From an uncultured Desulfobulbaceae bacterium (GTDB lineage Bacteria > Desulfobacterota > Desulfobulbia > Desulfobulbales > Desulfocapsaceae), in the NCBI GenBank assembly GCA_903887485.1, contig CAISPV010000056.1, positions 1 to 35,510 of the forward strand: a stretch of DNA of 35,510 nt, in the 5' to 3' direction. Shown in pieces: positions 1 to 8,070 of the stretch; within the stretch, counting starts at the first letter, position 1, and every line of letters starts with the position of its first letter. The notes under the pieces are model-generated. The model worked only from the letters and a program-made list of their open reading frames with translations, was not told where the DNA came from and did no database searches. The position numbers were made by a program, and so were the translations under genes.

Positions 1-38
1 ATTTGAACTAACAATTTAGAAAAGGACTCGTTCTCCAT
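1..38 (-). CDS. 5' end of an unidentified gene running off the left edge
   Basis: Only the first 12 codons are visible on the minus strand (MENESFSKLLVQ). The start is well supported by AAGGAGGG (complement of 43-50) placed a few bases before the ATG at 38. The peptide is too short to identify. An acidic, Ser/Phe-containing start of this kind occurs in several cytoplasmic families, including ribosomal protein S1, but nothing here decides between them. The terminator at 114-160 lies upstream of this gene, so its promoter must sit within about 40-115. Confidence 0.55.
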   Translation of the reverse strand, partial: MENESFSKLLVQ

Positions 39-113
39 GGTTCCCTCCTTCTTGTGATATATCAAAAAGATAAGAACCATTGCTTATTTTTCAACACTTA
101 ACGGGAACAGAGC

Positions 114-160
114 CAAAAAAAAAGCACTTAGCGGATTACCGTTAGGTGCTTTTTCTTTTT
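114..160. terminator. Bidirectional intrinsic terminator
   Basis: A 15-bp stem (120-134 paired with 139-153, with two or three wobble pairs) closes an ATTA loop. The plus strand follows it with a T-rich tract (150-160). The minus strand also reads into a T run, the complement of the A tract at 115-123. The hairpin can therefore stop transcription from either side. It separates the left-edge gene from the 68-residue gene to the right. Confidence 0.75.
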
Positions 161-409
161 CTGGCTAAAGTTTGGTTAAAGAAGATTGTGGAAAATCCTC
201 CCAGAAAAGAAAAAAGTTTCAAGATGGAGAAAATTGTTTGGTTTTCTGTTATTGGAAACGGTGTCTGGCTGAAAAACATTGGTATTCAGGTACCATTTGA
301 CGGTATAAAGGTACAGGCTCTGTACGGGGCTGGTTTTGAGAGAGGATGAGGGTTGCTCTGTCCTCTGTTTCTTTTGCCATGAAATTATTACAGCAAGACG
401 GGGGGAATA
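161..409 (+). other. Non-coding leader with possible RNA structure
   Basis: No convincing gene was seen here; the short open frames lack coding character and start signals. Three inverted repeats cluster at 289-366: GTACC/GGTAC around 289-314, GTACAG/CTGTAC (311-316 with 320-325), and AGAGGA/TCCTCT (341-346 with 361-366). The first two overlap and so would be mutually exclusive. This could be the structured 5' leader of the gene at 410, or chance. No known riboswitch core was recognised. Confidence 0.3.
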
Positions 410-616
410 ATGAGCGAAAAAGATGTAGGAGAAGCACTTGTGCAGGTGATCCGGGATCCACAGGGATCGGCCAGTCAGGAGAGTTTTGCCAGGGCCATGG
501 AGTTGACCAAGGCATACGCCGGTTCAGGTTCGACAACCCATTTCAGCTCTGTTGCCCGGCTCTTTTATGATTTGTTTGAAATGTTCGAGACGGGTGCGGA
601 TCCCCGGAAAAAATAG
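410..616 (+). CDS. Small conserved-looking hypothetical protein, 68 aa
   Basis: No family is recognised. The protein is short and soluble, with a mildly acidic amphipathic-helix composition and no cysteines or membrane segment. The start ATG at 410 follows a G-rich Shine-Dalgarno stretch (GGGGGG, about 401-406), which argues that it is translated. The reading frame ends in a basic tail (DPRKK). A weak hairpin follows at 651-683. An overlapping frame from 346 is a shadow. Function is unknown. Confidence 0.6.
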   Translation: MSEKDVGEALVQVIRDPQGSASQESFARAMELTKAYAGSGSTTHFSSVARLFYDLFEMFETGADPRKK

Positions 617-650
617 ACGCAGCATTCATTTACTTTTGCTTGTGAAATTG

Positions 651-687
651 AAGGGGGTTAGTTTTTATCTATCTGATCCCCTTTCTC
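651..687 (+). terminator. Possible weak terminator after the 68-aa gene
   Basis: Arms 651-661 and 673-683 can form an 11-bp stem with two wobble pairs around a T-rich 11-nt loop. It is followed only by TCTC rather than a clean T run. It lies 35 bp past the stop of the preceding gene and 46 bp before the next start. Termination is plausible but not certain. Confidence 0.4.
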
Positions 688-729
688 ATACGTTAACCGG
701 GCGATACCTAGCCTGGGATTAAGGAAAAA

Positions 730-1113
730 ATGGACATTAATATCACCCAAGACCCTCCGGCCGATGTCTTCCAGACCAAGAGAAAATATCGGCGCATCAT
801 CCCGTATCTTCTGGCCCTGATAGTCTGCGCCATCCTGCTAGCGGTTTTCAAGGTAATTTCTGGCTCGGCCCATGGCGATCTCCTTGAAAACATTGCGCTT
901 GTTTTTTTTGTGGGGCCGGCCTTGGTCTTTTTCTATTGTGTCGAAAAACTCCATGACTATAAAACGCTTTCACTGCAGCAGGAAAAGGAGATAGAGGAAT
1001 TCTGCCGGCAGGATCATGATATTGCTGCCTATTGCGCCAAGGTAGCGATGATGGGCAGAAAAATGGTCAAGGCGGAATATGATGCCTGTAAATCGCAGAT
1101 TGAAGATCGGTAG
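730..1113 (+). CDS. Small inner-membrane protein, 127 aa, unknown function
   Basis: The N-terminal ~20 residues are polar and end in a basic stretch (TKRKYRR). Two hydrophobic segments follow, at about residues 24-44 and 56-70, and then a charged, helical C-terminal half with three cysteines. This predicts a two-pass membrane protein with both ends cytoplasmic by the positive-inside rule. The start has TAAGGA 6 bases upstream. It is convergent with truA, with only 5 bp between stop codons. No family is recognised. Confidence 0.65.
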   Translation: MDINITQDPPADVFQTKRKYRRIIPYLLALIVCAILLAVFKVISGSAHGDLLENIALVFFVGPALVFFYCVEKLHDYKTLSLQQEKEIEEFCRQDHDIAAYCAKVAMMGRKMVKAEYDACKSQIEDR

Positions 1114-1118
1114 GTGAA

Positions 1119-1946
1119 TCAAAAAGGGTTCTTGGGAGTCATTCCCTGTCGAAAAAGTCCGGGCCGCAATTCATCCCCAGCCAGAAAGGTATCCAGCTCT
1201 TCCTGATCATAAAAGGCCCGTTCAAAGAAAAGCCCTTGGGCTGGGGCTGTATGCTGTGTGAGAATAACCGGCTTCTGCAGAAAATTCTGCACCTCTGCCA
1301 CTGCAAGCTGCCCCTTGCCAACTGCCACCAACACCCCGACAATCCGGCGCACCATCTTCCACAGAAAATGTGACCCCACGATCCGAAACAGGATTAAATC
1401 CTCTGTGGCCACGATTTGACAGGTATTGACCATGACCAGCGGCGATTTTTTCTTCACCACCTGCCGGTCGGTGAAGGATGTAAAATCATGCTGTCCCACC
1501 AGCAATGAGGCCGCCTCCTGCATCCGTTTCTCATCCAGTGGTTCCAGAACCTGCCAGACATAGTCCCGGCCAAGGGCCATTTTATGTCTGGCAATCCGAT
1601 AGCAGTAGCTCCGGCCAATACAGTTATGCCGGGCATGAAAACGAGGCCCGGCCCGTTTGCATTCCAGGATAACAATATCGCCTGGCAATAATGCATTTAA
1701 TTTCTGCCTGATTTCCTGGGGAGGCAAGTCGGTCTGGGCCTCCAGATGGGCGGTAAAATGCAGTCCATGCACTCCGGCATCGGTGCGGCCACTGCCCTGC
1801 ACGTCCACCTGAGCGCCAAAGAGATCTGTGGCAGCCTTGAGCAGGCTGCCCTGAATGCTTTTGGCATCATCCTGTTTCTGCCAACCGCTGTAATGGCTGC
1901 CGTCAAACTCCAGGGTCAGCTTGAATCGTTTTGCATGGATGCTCAT
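1119..1946 (-). CDS. truA: tRNA pseudouridine synthase A (positions 38-40)
   Basis: TruA isomerises uridines 38-40 in the anticodon arm of tRNAs to pseudouridine. The 275-residue product has the family's usual length. It carries the catalytic-loop motif GRTDAGVHG with the nucleophilic Asp at residue 56. The family landmarks RFHARH and RRIVGVLVAVG are also present. The frame is open for 26 more codons upstream, but the ATG at 1946 has AAGGAG 9 bases before it and begins the conserved region, so it is preferred. It lies 25 bp after the SulP gene and is probably cotranscribed with it. Other tRNA-modification genes follow at 4321-8070. Confidence 0.95.
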   Translation of the reverse strand: MSIHAKRFKLTLEFDGSHYSGWQKQDDAKSIQGSLLKAATDLFGAQVDVQGSGRTDAGVHGLHFTAHLEAQTDLPPQEIRQKLNALLPGDIVILECKRAGPRFHARHNCIGRSYCYRIARHKMALGRDYVWQVLEPLDEKRMQEAASLLVGQHDFTSFTDRQVVKKKSPLVMVNTCQIVATEDLILFRIVGSHFLWKMVRRIVGVLVAVGKGQLAVAEVQNFLQKPVILTQHTAPAQGLFFERAFYDQEELDTFLAGDELRPGLFRQGMTPKNPF

Positions 1947-1971
1947 CTTGATTAACTCCTTGATTTTACGT

Positions 1972-4179
1972 CTATGCCTGCAGCACCGTTCGTTCGCCAT
2001 TGGCATGGCGCAGACGATGGGCAAGAGTACGGGAAAGGGCAGTGATCAACACAAATGCCAGTCGTTTGTGCTCATCGGCCAGTTGATTAAAATGCTCCAG
2101 GGTCAGCATGTACAGATCGGTATCCGTGTGGGCAATGGCATTATCACTGCGGGGACGGCCATCGAGAAAGGCCAGGCCGCCAAAAAAATCTCCCCGACCG
2201 ATGGTGGCCACATGATGCAGTTGCCTGCTGCCACCAACTGGCGCCATGATCCTGACTTCACCGCGCCGGATCAGATAAATTTCATGCCCCAGATCATCAA
2301 TGGAGTAAATAGTCTCTCCGGCCTTGAAGGATCGTTGTTCCAGACGCTCCTCCAGATCGATCAGGGTTTCATCCTTGCGGCCCTGAAAGAGTTCCATATC
2401 CTGTAATCGCAAAAGCACCTCTGTGTCGACCGGTGCCTTTACATCTCCGAGCAGGCGATCCTCCACCCATTCAATGGCGGTCTCAAGAATCGGAAAAATC
2501 TTCACGGTCTCGCTGCCATTCGTCAGACCAGTCTGTTCAAAAAATTCCCGCAGATTATGGCCATTCGGGAGCTTCTCACGCACGTTACTGAGCAGCAAAA
2601 AGGCGCCGCGCTCAGAGAGCATATCCCGCACCTGGATGAGCATGTGGACCGCCGTGATGTCCACCGACTGCACTAGGCGCAGATCGAGGAGGACATAATC
2701 ACGGTTCTTGATCTCTGGTTCCAGGGTAGAATAGAGCTCATAGGTGGTGCCGAAAAAAAGGCTGCCCTGCAATTCAAAAATGATAGCCTTTTCACCATTT
2801 TGCTCGATCATGCGCCTCTCGGCCTCTGATCTGGACCAGGTCGATGAGCGCTGATGGATAAAGGACTTGTGCCGCACTACCGATCCACCGACCTGTTCAC
2901 GGACAAAAAGCAGGATGGACATGGCAACACCGGCTCCGGAGGCGGCAATCAGCCCCACGGTCAGGGCAATGGTGACCACCGTAAGCACCACCGCAAAATC
3001 AAGGACCGTTCCCCGTGACTCCAGGAATCGCAGGGGCTCCGTATCGATCATGTGCAGACCGATAACAATGAGGATACCAGCCAGGGTGGCAATGGGAATC
3101 CAGGCAATAACACTGTTCAAGGCCAGCGCCGCCACCAGCACCAGAAGGCCTTCCATGATCCCGGAAACGCGCGTCTGGGCGCCGCTGCTCAGGTTGACCA
3201 TGGACGCGCCCATGGTGCCGGAGCCAGGCAGGCCGCCGATCATGGACGAGGTGATATTGGCCAGCCCCTGGGCGCATAATTCACGATTGGGCTCATGACG
3301 GGTCCGCGTCTTCTGGTCGATCACCACACAGGTCTTCAAGGTGTCAATGGAGAGCAGGGCGGCCAGGGTCAGCGCGCTGCCGAGCAGGGCCCCGATCTGG
3401 GCAAGCTTCAACTCACCCAGGTCATGCCAGCGAGTGACAAGGGTACGGAGATACCCTCCTTCCGCCGTACCAAGGGTTCCCAGTATCAGCTTGTTATCAG
3501 CAAGGGTCATCATCGACGGATCGGCAGCGGCCAGCCCGAAATAGGTCAACAACCCGGCACAGATGCCAAGGATCGTGCCGGGAACCGCCTTGGTAACTTT
3601 CGGTCCGAGCAGGGCAACGATCACGGTTGCCGAGCCCACCCCGATACTGCGTAGATCCCACAACCCTGGATCGACAACAACCTGCCACCACGACGTATCA
3701 GTGGCAGCGCCCAGAAAATTCTTGATCTGACTGGTGATAATGATGATGCCAACGCCGCTTAAATAGCCGCTGACCACGGTATAGGGGATGTATCTAATCA
3801 TCCGGCCAATCCCGAGAAAACCAAGCAGGATCTGCACCAGACCCGTTAATATCCCCAGCACGGTCAGCAGCAGCACAATGCTCACCGGGGTAACACCTTG
3901 TTTGACGAGCTCAATGGCAAAGGCTGACAACACCGCTGCCGCCGGGGCGCAAGGCGCACTGATCAGACGGTCGGTGCCGCCAAAAACCGGGGCAATCAGG
4001 CCGATCGCGGCAGCGCCCAGAATCCCTGCCAGGGCGCCAAATGCCGCATAGTGCGGACTGATTGCCGAATAGACAGTGACCCCAAAGGCCACCGCCGCCG
4101 GCAAGGCCACCAGCATGGACGCCAGTCCGCCCCAGAAATCCCCGGGGGCACGCAATTTATTCAAGAGGGCGGACACCAT
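1972..4179 (-). CDS. SulP-family anion transporter with STAS and cyclic-nucleotide-binding domains
   Basis: This 735-residue protein starts with a SulP membrane domain (roughly residues 1-430; about ten or more hydrophobic segments, typical GGTDRLISAP and GLPGSGTMGAS stretches). A cytoplasmic STAS domain follows (about 470-590, LLDLRLVQSVDITAVHML). The last ~130 residues are a cNMP-binding beta-roll (GHEIYLIRRGEVRI, GRGDFFGGLAFLDGRPRS). SulP proteins move sulfate, bicarbonate or other anions; the substrate cannot be read from sequence. The start at 4179 has AAGGAAGG just upstream. The earlier in-frame ATG at 4236 lacks a better signal. A 24-bp perfect inverted repeat lies 62 bp upstream. The cNMP domain suggests ligand gating, which is inference. 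Confidence 0.9.
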   Translation of the reverse strand: MVSALLNKLRAPGDFWGGLASMLVALPAAVAFGVTVYSAISPHYAAFGALAGILGAAAIGLIAPVFGGTDRLISAPCAPAAAVLSAFAIELVKQGVTPVSIVLLLTVLGILTGLVQILLGFLGIGRMIRYIPYTVVSGYLSGVGIIIITSQIKNFLGAATDTSWWQVVVDPGLWDLRSIGVGSATVIVALLGPKVTKAVPGTILGICAGLLTYFGLAAADPSMMTLADNKLILGTLGTAEGGYLRTLVTRWHDLGELKLAQIGALLGSALTLAALLSIDTLKTCVVIDQKTRTRHEPNRELCAQGLANITSSMIGGLPGSGTMGASMVNLSSGAQTRVSGIMEGLLVLVAALALNSVIAWIPIATLAGILIVIGLHMIDTEPLRFLESRGTVLDFAVVLTVVTIALTVGLIAASGAGVAMSILLFVREQVGGSVVRHKSFIHQRSSTWSRSEAERRMIEQNGEKAIIFELQGSLFFGTTYELYSTLEPEIKNRDYVLLDLRLVQSVDITAVHMLIQVRDMLSERGAFLLLSNVREKLPNGHNLREFFEQTGLTNGSETVKIFPILETAIEWVEDRLLGDVKAPVDTEVLLRLQDMELFQGRKDETLIDLEERLEQRSFKAGETIYSIDDLGHEIYLIRRGEVRIMAPVGGSRQLHHVATIGRGDFFGGLAFLDGRPRSDNAIAHTDTDLYMLTLEHFNQLADEHKRLAFVLITALSRTLAHRLRHANGERTVLQA

Positions 4180-4241
4180 GACACCTTCCTTTATGGATAC
4201 CTTAATGATGCTCTGGTTGTACCTGATGAGACGCATGTGCT

Positions 4242-4294
4242 TTTACAGGAGGTATAGGTCATATATGTCTTATATGACCTATACCTCCTGTAAA
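4242..4294. repeat. Perfect 24-bp inverted repeat upstream of the SulP gene
   Basis: Bases 4242-4265 are exactly complementary to 4271-4294 around a 5-nt loop (TGTCT). It lies between the stop of the U32 gene (4321) and the SulP start (4179), both on the minus strand. The stem is AT-rich and has no T run after it on either side, so it is not a classical terminator. It could be a processing or attenuation hairpin in the SulP leader, a dyad operator, or a copy of a palindromic repeat. Part of the stem contains AGGAGGT, so the hairpin would also bury a Shine-Dalgarno-like sequence. Confidence 0.8.
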
Positions 4295-4320
4295 TCAGAA
4301 CCAACGAGATAGTTTGTTCG

Positions 4321-5592
4321 TTATCTGTCCTGCCGGCGCAGGATTCCATTTCGTGTTCCGCAGGTCAATAACGGTTCGGTGGTCAAGAAGACCCTGTTCC
4401 CAGGATTAGCACGGCTTATCTGTTCCCCCTTTTCGGTGCGCATGGCCATGACCGTTAATTGCATCACCTCAATTCCGGGCAACATATATTCGATCACATC
4501 CCCCGTCTCGAGAACGTTTCGGGCCTCAACCAGCGGATGGTCGCCCTCAACCCTGATCACTGCCACTGGCAGCACCGTCTGCTCCTCACGGGAGGTATGA
4601 TAGACCATCTCGTCGCTGCCGGGACGCTGATCAATAAAGTTCTCGGTGGTGCCGCGGGTGCCGGTCTTGGCGATTTCATCCCTGAAGATCGGAGGCAGGG
4701 CAATGGCCGCAGGCTCACGCCAGGCCTCCGGTGGAAGGGCGGCCAGAAAATCGAGGGCCGCACGGTAGATCCGCACCACGCCGCCCACATAAAAGATCGA
4801 CTTCATCCGCCCTTCAATCTTCAGGGAGTTGACGCCCGCTGCCACCAGTTCGGGCAGCCGCTCCAGGAGGCAGAGATCCTTGGAGTTGAAGATATAGGTG
4901 CCCCGCTCGTCTTCTTCCACCGGAAAATACTGGCCGGGCCGTTTCTCTTCCGTGAGCGCGTAGCTGTAGCGGCAGGGATGGGCGCAATTGCCCTGATTGG
5001 CGTCCCGTCCGGTCATATAGTTGGACAACATGCAGCGGCCGGAATAAGAGATACAGAGGGCGCCATGGACAAAGATCTCCAGCTCGCCCTGCACCTGCTT
5101 TCTGATCTCGGCAATCTCCACCAGTGATAGCTCGCGGGCAAGGTTGAGCCGGGAGACTCCCTGGGAGAGCCAGAAGGCCGCCGCCGCGTAATTGGTCACA
5201 TTGGCCTGGGTGGAAAGATGGACGGGAAGGTGCGGCACCACCGTGCGGGCCCGCATGAGGATGCCGGGATCGGCTATAATGAGCGCATCGACGGCGATCT
5301 GCTGCAAAAAGAGCAGATACTGATCAAGGTCGACAAGGTCCTGATTATGGGCCAGGATATTGATGGTCACATAGACCTTGACGCCCCGTTCATGGGCATA
5401 GCTGACTGCCTCGGCCATGGCCTCGGGGCTGAAATTTCCAGCCTTGGCCCGCAGGCTGAATTGCCTGCCGCCAAGATAGACGGCATCAGCGCCATAATGA
5501 ATGGCGGTCACCAGTTTTTCAAAGGTTCCAGCCGGGGCCAACAGCTCCGGTATAACCGGAACGGCCCCATTGCCGCTTTCTTTTTTAGCCAT
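4321..5592 (-). CDS. Peptidase U32-family protein, probable tRNA U34 hydroxylation enzyme (TrhP-like)
   Basis: The protein (423 aa from the ATG at 5592) opens with PELLAPAGTFEKL. It contains the U32 signature around EIFVHGALCISYSGRC, with four conserved cysteines at residues 180, 187, 203 and 207. The landmark KIEGRMKS..YVGGVVR..YR is present too. Members once called collagenase-like peptidases are now known in E. coli and Bacillus as TrhP/YegQ-type Fe-S proteins needed for prephenate-dependent 5-hydroxyuridine at U34. The cysteines fit that group better than a protease. No clear Shine-Dalgarno precedes the chosen start, and the frame is open to 5817, so the N-terminus is uncertain. It is divergent from mnmA, which also acts at U34. 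Confidence 0.85.
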   Translation of the reverse strand: MAKKESGNGAVPVIPELLAPAGTFEKLVTAIHYGADAVYLGGRQFSLRAKAGNFSPEAMAEAVSYAHERGVKVYVTINILAHNQDLVDLDQYLLFLQQIAVDALIIADPGILMRARTVVPHLPVHLSTQANVTNYAAAAFWLSQGVSRLNLARELSLVEIAEIRKQVQGELEIFVHGALCISYSGRCMLSNYMTGRDANQGNCAHPCRYSYALTEEKRPGQYFPVEEDERGTYIFNSKDLCLLERLPELVAAGVNSLKIEGRMKSIFYVGGVVRIYRAALDFLAALPPEAWREPAAIALPPIFRDEIAKTGTRGTTENFIDQRPGSDEMVYHTSREEQTVLPVAVIRVEGDHPLVEARNVLETGDVIEYMLPGIEVMQLTVMAMRTEKGEQISRANPGNRVFLTTEPLLTCGTRNGILRRQDR

Positions 5593-5679
5593 GGTAAAGT
5601 ATATTTCAGAGGTCAGAATGTCAGGTAATCGAGGATATTCTTTGATTACCGTAAGCAATGCAGGAATGCAAGGAGTTCG
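5593..5679. promoter_or_regulatory. Divergent intergenic region with a 7-bp inverted repeat
   Basis: These 87 bp separate the U32 gene from mnmA and should hold both promoters. GGTAATC (5624-5630) is inverted as GATTACC (5644-5650) with a 13-bp spacer, a geometry compatible with a dimeric regulator site. No clean -35/-10 pair was found. The site could be chance. Confidence 0.3.
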
Positions 5680-6714
5680 GTGAAGAAAAGACAGATTGGC
5701 ATCGCCATGAGCGGCGGGGTAGATTCCACCGCCTGTGCCCTGCAACTCCAGCAACACCATGACGTTCATGGATTTTTCATGCGGCTGGCTGGTCCCGATC
5801 TGGCCGGACAGGAACAACGGGTTCGCGCCGTGGCCGATCAGTTAGGGATCGATCTCCAGGTGATCGACCTCAGCCGTGAATTTAGCGCAACCATCCTCCA
5901 CTACTTCACGACGACCTATCAACACGGGCTGACTCCCAATCCCTGTATAATCTGCAACCATACGATAAAGTTTGGATCCTTCATGGATGCCATCCTGGCT
6001 CAAGGTATGGACGCTATGGCCACCGGCCATTATGCGCGGATTGAGAAGGGTGGTGACACATTCCAGCTATGCAAGGGCAGCGATACGGCCAAAGATCAAT
6101 CTTATTTTCTGGCCCGGTTGGATCAGCGCCAACTGAGTCATGTCCTTTTCCCTTTGGGTGAGAGCAAAAAAGAAGAAGTCTATCAGCTGGTGGAAGAACA
6201 AGGATTTACCGGTTTCCGGGGCCAGGAGAGCCAGGATGTCTGCTTTCTGGGGCCGACTCCGATCGGGCAGTTCCTGGGCGAACGCATTCCTCAGTCTGAG
6301 CAGCCTGGTAGAATTGTTACCCGAGAGGGGCAGGCGCTGGGCGTGCACCAGGGCCTCTTCCATTACACCATTGGCCAGCGCCGGGGATTGGGCATTGCCG
6401 ACAGCAGCCCCTGGTATGTCACTGCGCTTGACCCCAAAACCAATACCGTCATCGTCGGCAAAGAGGAAGAGCTGTACCGCAACAGGCTGCTGATCCACCA
6501 TCCTCATTGGCTGGCTGATCAGGCTCCAGAAGAAGGACAGATGTACCAGGTAAAAATCCGCTACCGGCATCAGGGCGCAGATGCCAGAATCAGCAAGATC
6601 GATGACCAGCAGTGGGAAATCCAGTTTGACAGCCCGCAACGGGCCATCACCCCCGGCCAGTTTGCCGTAATCTACGAAAGTGACAGGGTGCTCGGCTGCG
6701 GTGAGATCGAATGA
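5680..6714 (+). CDS. mnmA: tRNA-specific 2-thiouridylase MnmA
   Basis: MnmA activates U34 of tRNA(Lys/Glu/Gln) with ATP and transfers sulfur to make 2-thiouridine. The 344-residue product has the PP-loop SGGVDS at residues 11-16, the nucleophile Cys89 in NPCIICN and the second catalytic Cys188 in ESQDVCFL. It also has GHYARI and the C-terminal substrate-binding barrel. The start is GTG at 5680 with AGGAG at 5671-5675. The sulfur donors (IscS/Tus route) are not in the window. It is followed after 36 bp by mtaB, so the two are probably cotranscribed. Confidence 0.95.
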   Translation: MKKRQIGIAMSGGVDSTACALQLQQHHDVHGFFMRLAGPDLAGQEQRVRAVADQLGIDLQVIDLSREFSATILHYFTTTYQHGLTPNPCIICNHTIKFGSFMDAILAQGMDAMATGHYARIEKGGDTFQLCKGSDTAKDQSYFLARLDQRQLSHVLFPLGESKKEEVYQLVEEQGFTGFRGQESQDVCFLGPTPIGQFLGERIPQSEQPGRIVTREGQALGVHQGLFHYTIGQRRGLGIADSSPWYVTALDPKTNTVIVGKEEELYRNRLLIHHPHWLADQAPEEGQMYQVKIRYRHQGADARISKIDDQQWEIQFDSPQRAITPGQFAVIYESDRVLGCGEIE

Positions 6715-6750
6715 TACCCTCATCAGCCATAAACTGAGCATCAACGAAAA

Positions 6751-8070
6751 ATGAAAAAAATAGCAATAACCACGCTTGGTTGCAAGGTCAACCAGTATGA
6801 ATCCGCCGCCTTCCAGACCGGCTTTGAGGCGGCTGGCTGTGTTATGGCCCAGGCCAAAGAGGCGGCGGATATTATTGTGATCAACACCTGCGCCGTGACG
6901 GCCAAGGCCGGGACCCAATCCCGGCAGGCGGTGCGGCAACTGATGCGTAGGCATCCCGATGCCAAAATCGTGATCACCGGCTGCTACGTGCAGATGGCCG
7001 CCCAGGAACTGGTGCAGATGGTGAACAAGCCCGTCTGCATCGTCGGCAATGGCAATAAGGACCGTCTGGTGCAGGCCGCGCTTTGTGATACCCCCTGCGA
7101 TCTGACCATGCTCATGGGCCGGATCTCCCAGAAAAAAGAGATCTGCCGTCTGCCGGTCCGCCATTTTGGTGATCGGACCCGCGCCTGTCTCCGCGTCCAG
7201 GATGGCTGTCATAATTTCTGCACCTACTGCATTGTCCCCTATACCCGTGGTCCCAGCCGCAGCCTGCCTCTCGCGGAAGTCCTTGATCAGGCCGCCATCT
7301 TTGCCGCGGAAGGACACAAGGAAATGGTGGTCACCGGCATCCATGTGGGGCAGTATGGCAAAGACCTGCCGGACGGAAGCGATTGTATGGCCCTGATGCG
7401 CGGGCTCTGCCTTGCCTACCCGGATATCCGTTTTCGTCTGAGTTCCATCGAGCCCATGGAAATAAGCGACGAACTGCTCACCCTTATGGCCGGGCAGAAA
7501 AATTTCATGCCCCATCTCCATATCCCGCTGCAAAGTGGTGATGACACCATCCTCACCCGCATGAATCGTGGCTACACCACCCAGGAATTCCAGAATACAG
7601 TGGAGCTATGCAGAAAAAGGCTGCCGGATGCGGCCATCGGCATTGATGTCCTGGTCGGCTTCCCAGGGGAGACTGATCAGCACTTTGCCAACACCTGCGC
7701 CCTGCTTCAGGAGCTTGACTGCACCTATCTCCATGTCTTCCCCTATTCCCAGCGACCGGGCACTCTGGCTGCTACCTTTGACCAGCAGATCCCGCAAGCG
7801 GTCAAGGAAGAACGGGTGGCGCAGCTGAGACAGCTGGATGCAGACAAAAAAGGACTGTTTTATAAAAGGTATCTGGGCGCTACCCGGCCGGTGCTGGTTG
7901 AATACAAACGTGATCCCGATGGCAACCTCAAGGGCTTTACCGACAATTATATTCCAGTCAGTTTCCCTGGTCACCGTTCTCTCATGAACACCATCACTGC
8001 GGTCACCCTTACGGCCGTTTCCGCAACCCAGGTAAGTGGCAGAATCGCAGAGGGCAGTCATGCAAGGTGA
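6751..8070 (+). CDS. mtaB: tRNA N6-threonylcarbamoyladenosine methylthiotransferase MtaB
   Basis: MtaB is a radical-SAM enzyme that adds a methylthio group to t6A37 of tRNAs reading ANN codons. The 439-residue protein shows the MTTase layout. The N-terminal domain has cluster cysteines at 11, 47 and 78 (LGCKVNQYES, NTCAVT, TGCY). The radical-SAM motif CHNFCTYC is at 153-160, followed by HIPLQSGDD and a C-terminal TRAM-like segment. LGCKVNQYE and the spacing fit MtaB rather than MiaB or RimO. The Shine-Dalgarno is weak. The last 11 bp overlap cinA. Confidence 0.92.
   Translation: MKKIAITTLGCKVNQYESAAFQTGFEAAGCVMAQAKEAADIIVINTCAVTAKAGTQSRQAVRQLMRRHPDAKIVITGCYVQMAAQELVQMVNKPVCIVGNGNKDRLVQAALCDTPCDLTMLMGRISQKKEICRLPVRHFGDRTRACLRVQDGCHNFCTYCIVPYTRGPSRSLPLAEVLDQAAIFAAEGHKEMVVTGIHVGQYGKDLPDGSDCMALMRGLCLAYPDIRFRLSSIEPMEISDELLTLMAGQKNFMPHLHIPLQSGDDTILTRMNRGYTTQEFQNTVELCRKRLPDAAIGIDVLVGFPGETDQHFANTCALLQELDCTYLHVFPYSQRPGTLAATFDQQIPQAVKEERVAQLRQLDADKKGLFYKRYLGATRPVLVEYKRDPDGNLKGFTDNYIPVSFPGHRSLMNTITAVTLTAVSATQVSGRIAEGSHAR

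Noticed and set aside
4459-5127. 222-codon plus-strand open frame opposite the U32 gene
   Set aside because: Antisense shadow; the U32 frame carries the conserved motifs.
6067-7533. Long 488-codon minus-strand open frame opposite mnmA and mtaB
   Set aside because: It lies entirely antisense to two well-conserved genes, has a low-complexity His/Gly-rich translation and no start signals; it is a shadow of GC-rich codon use.
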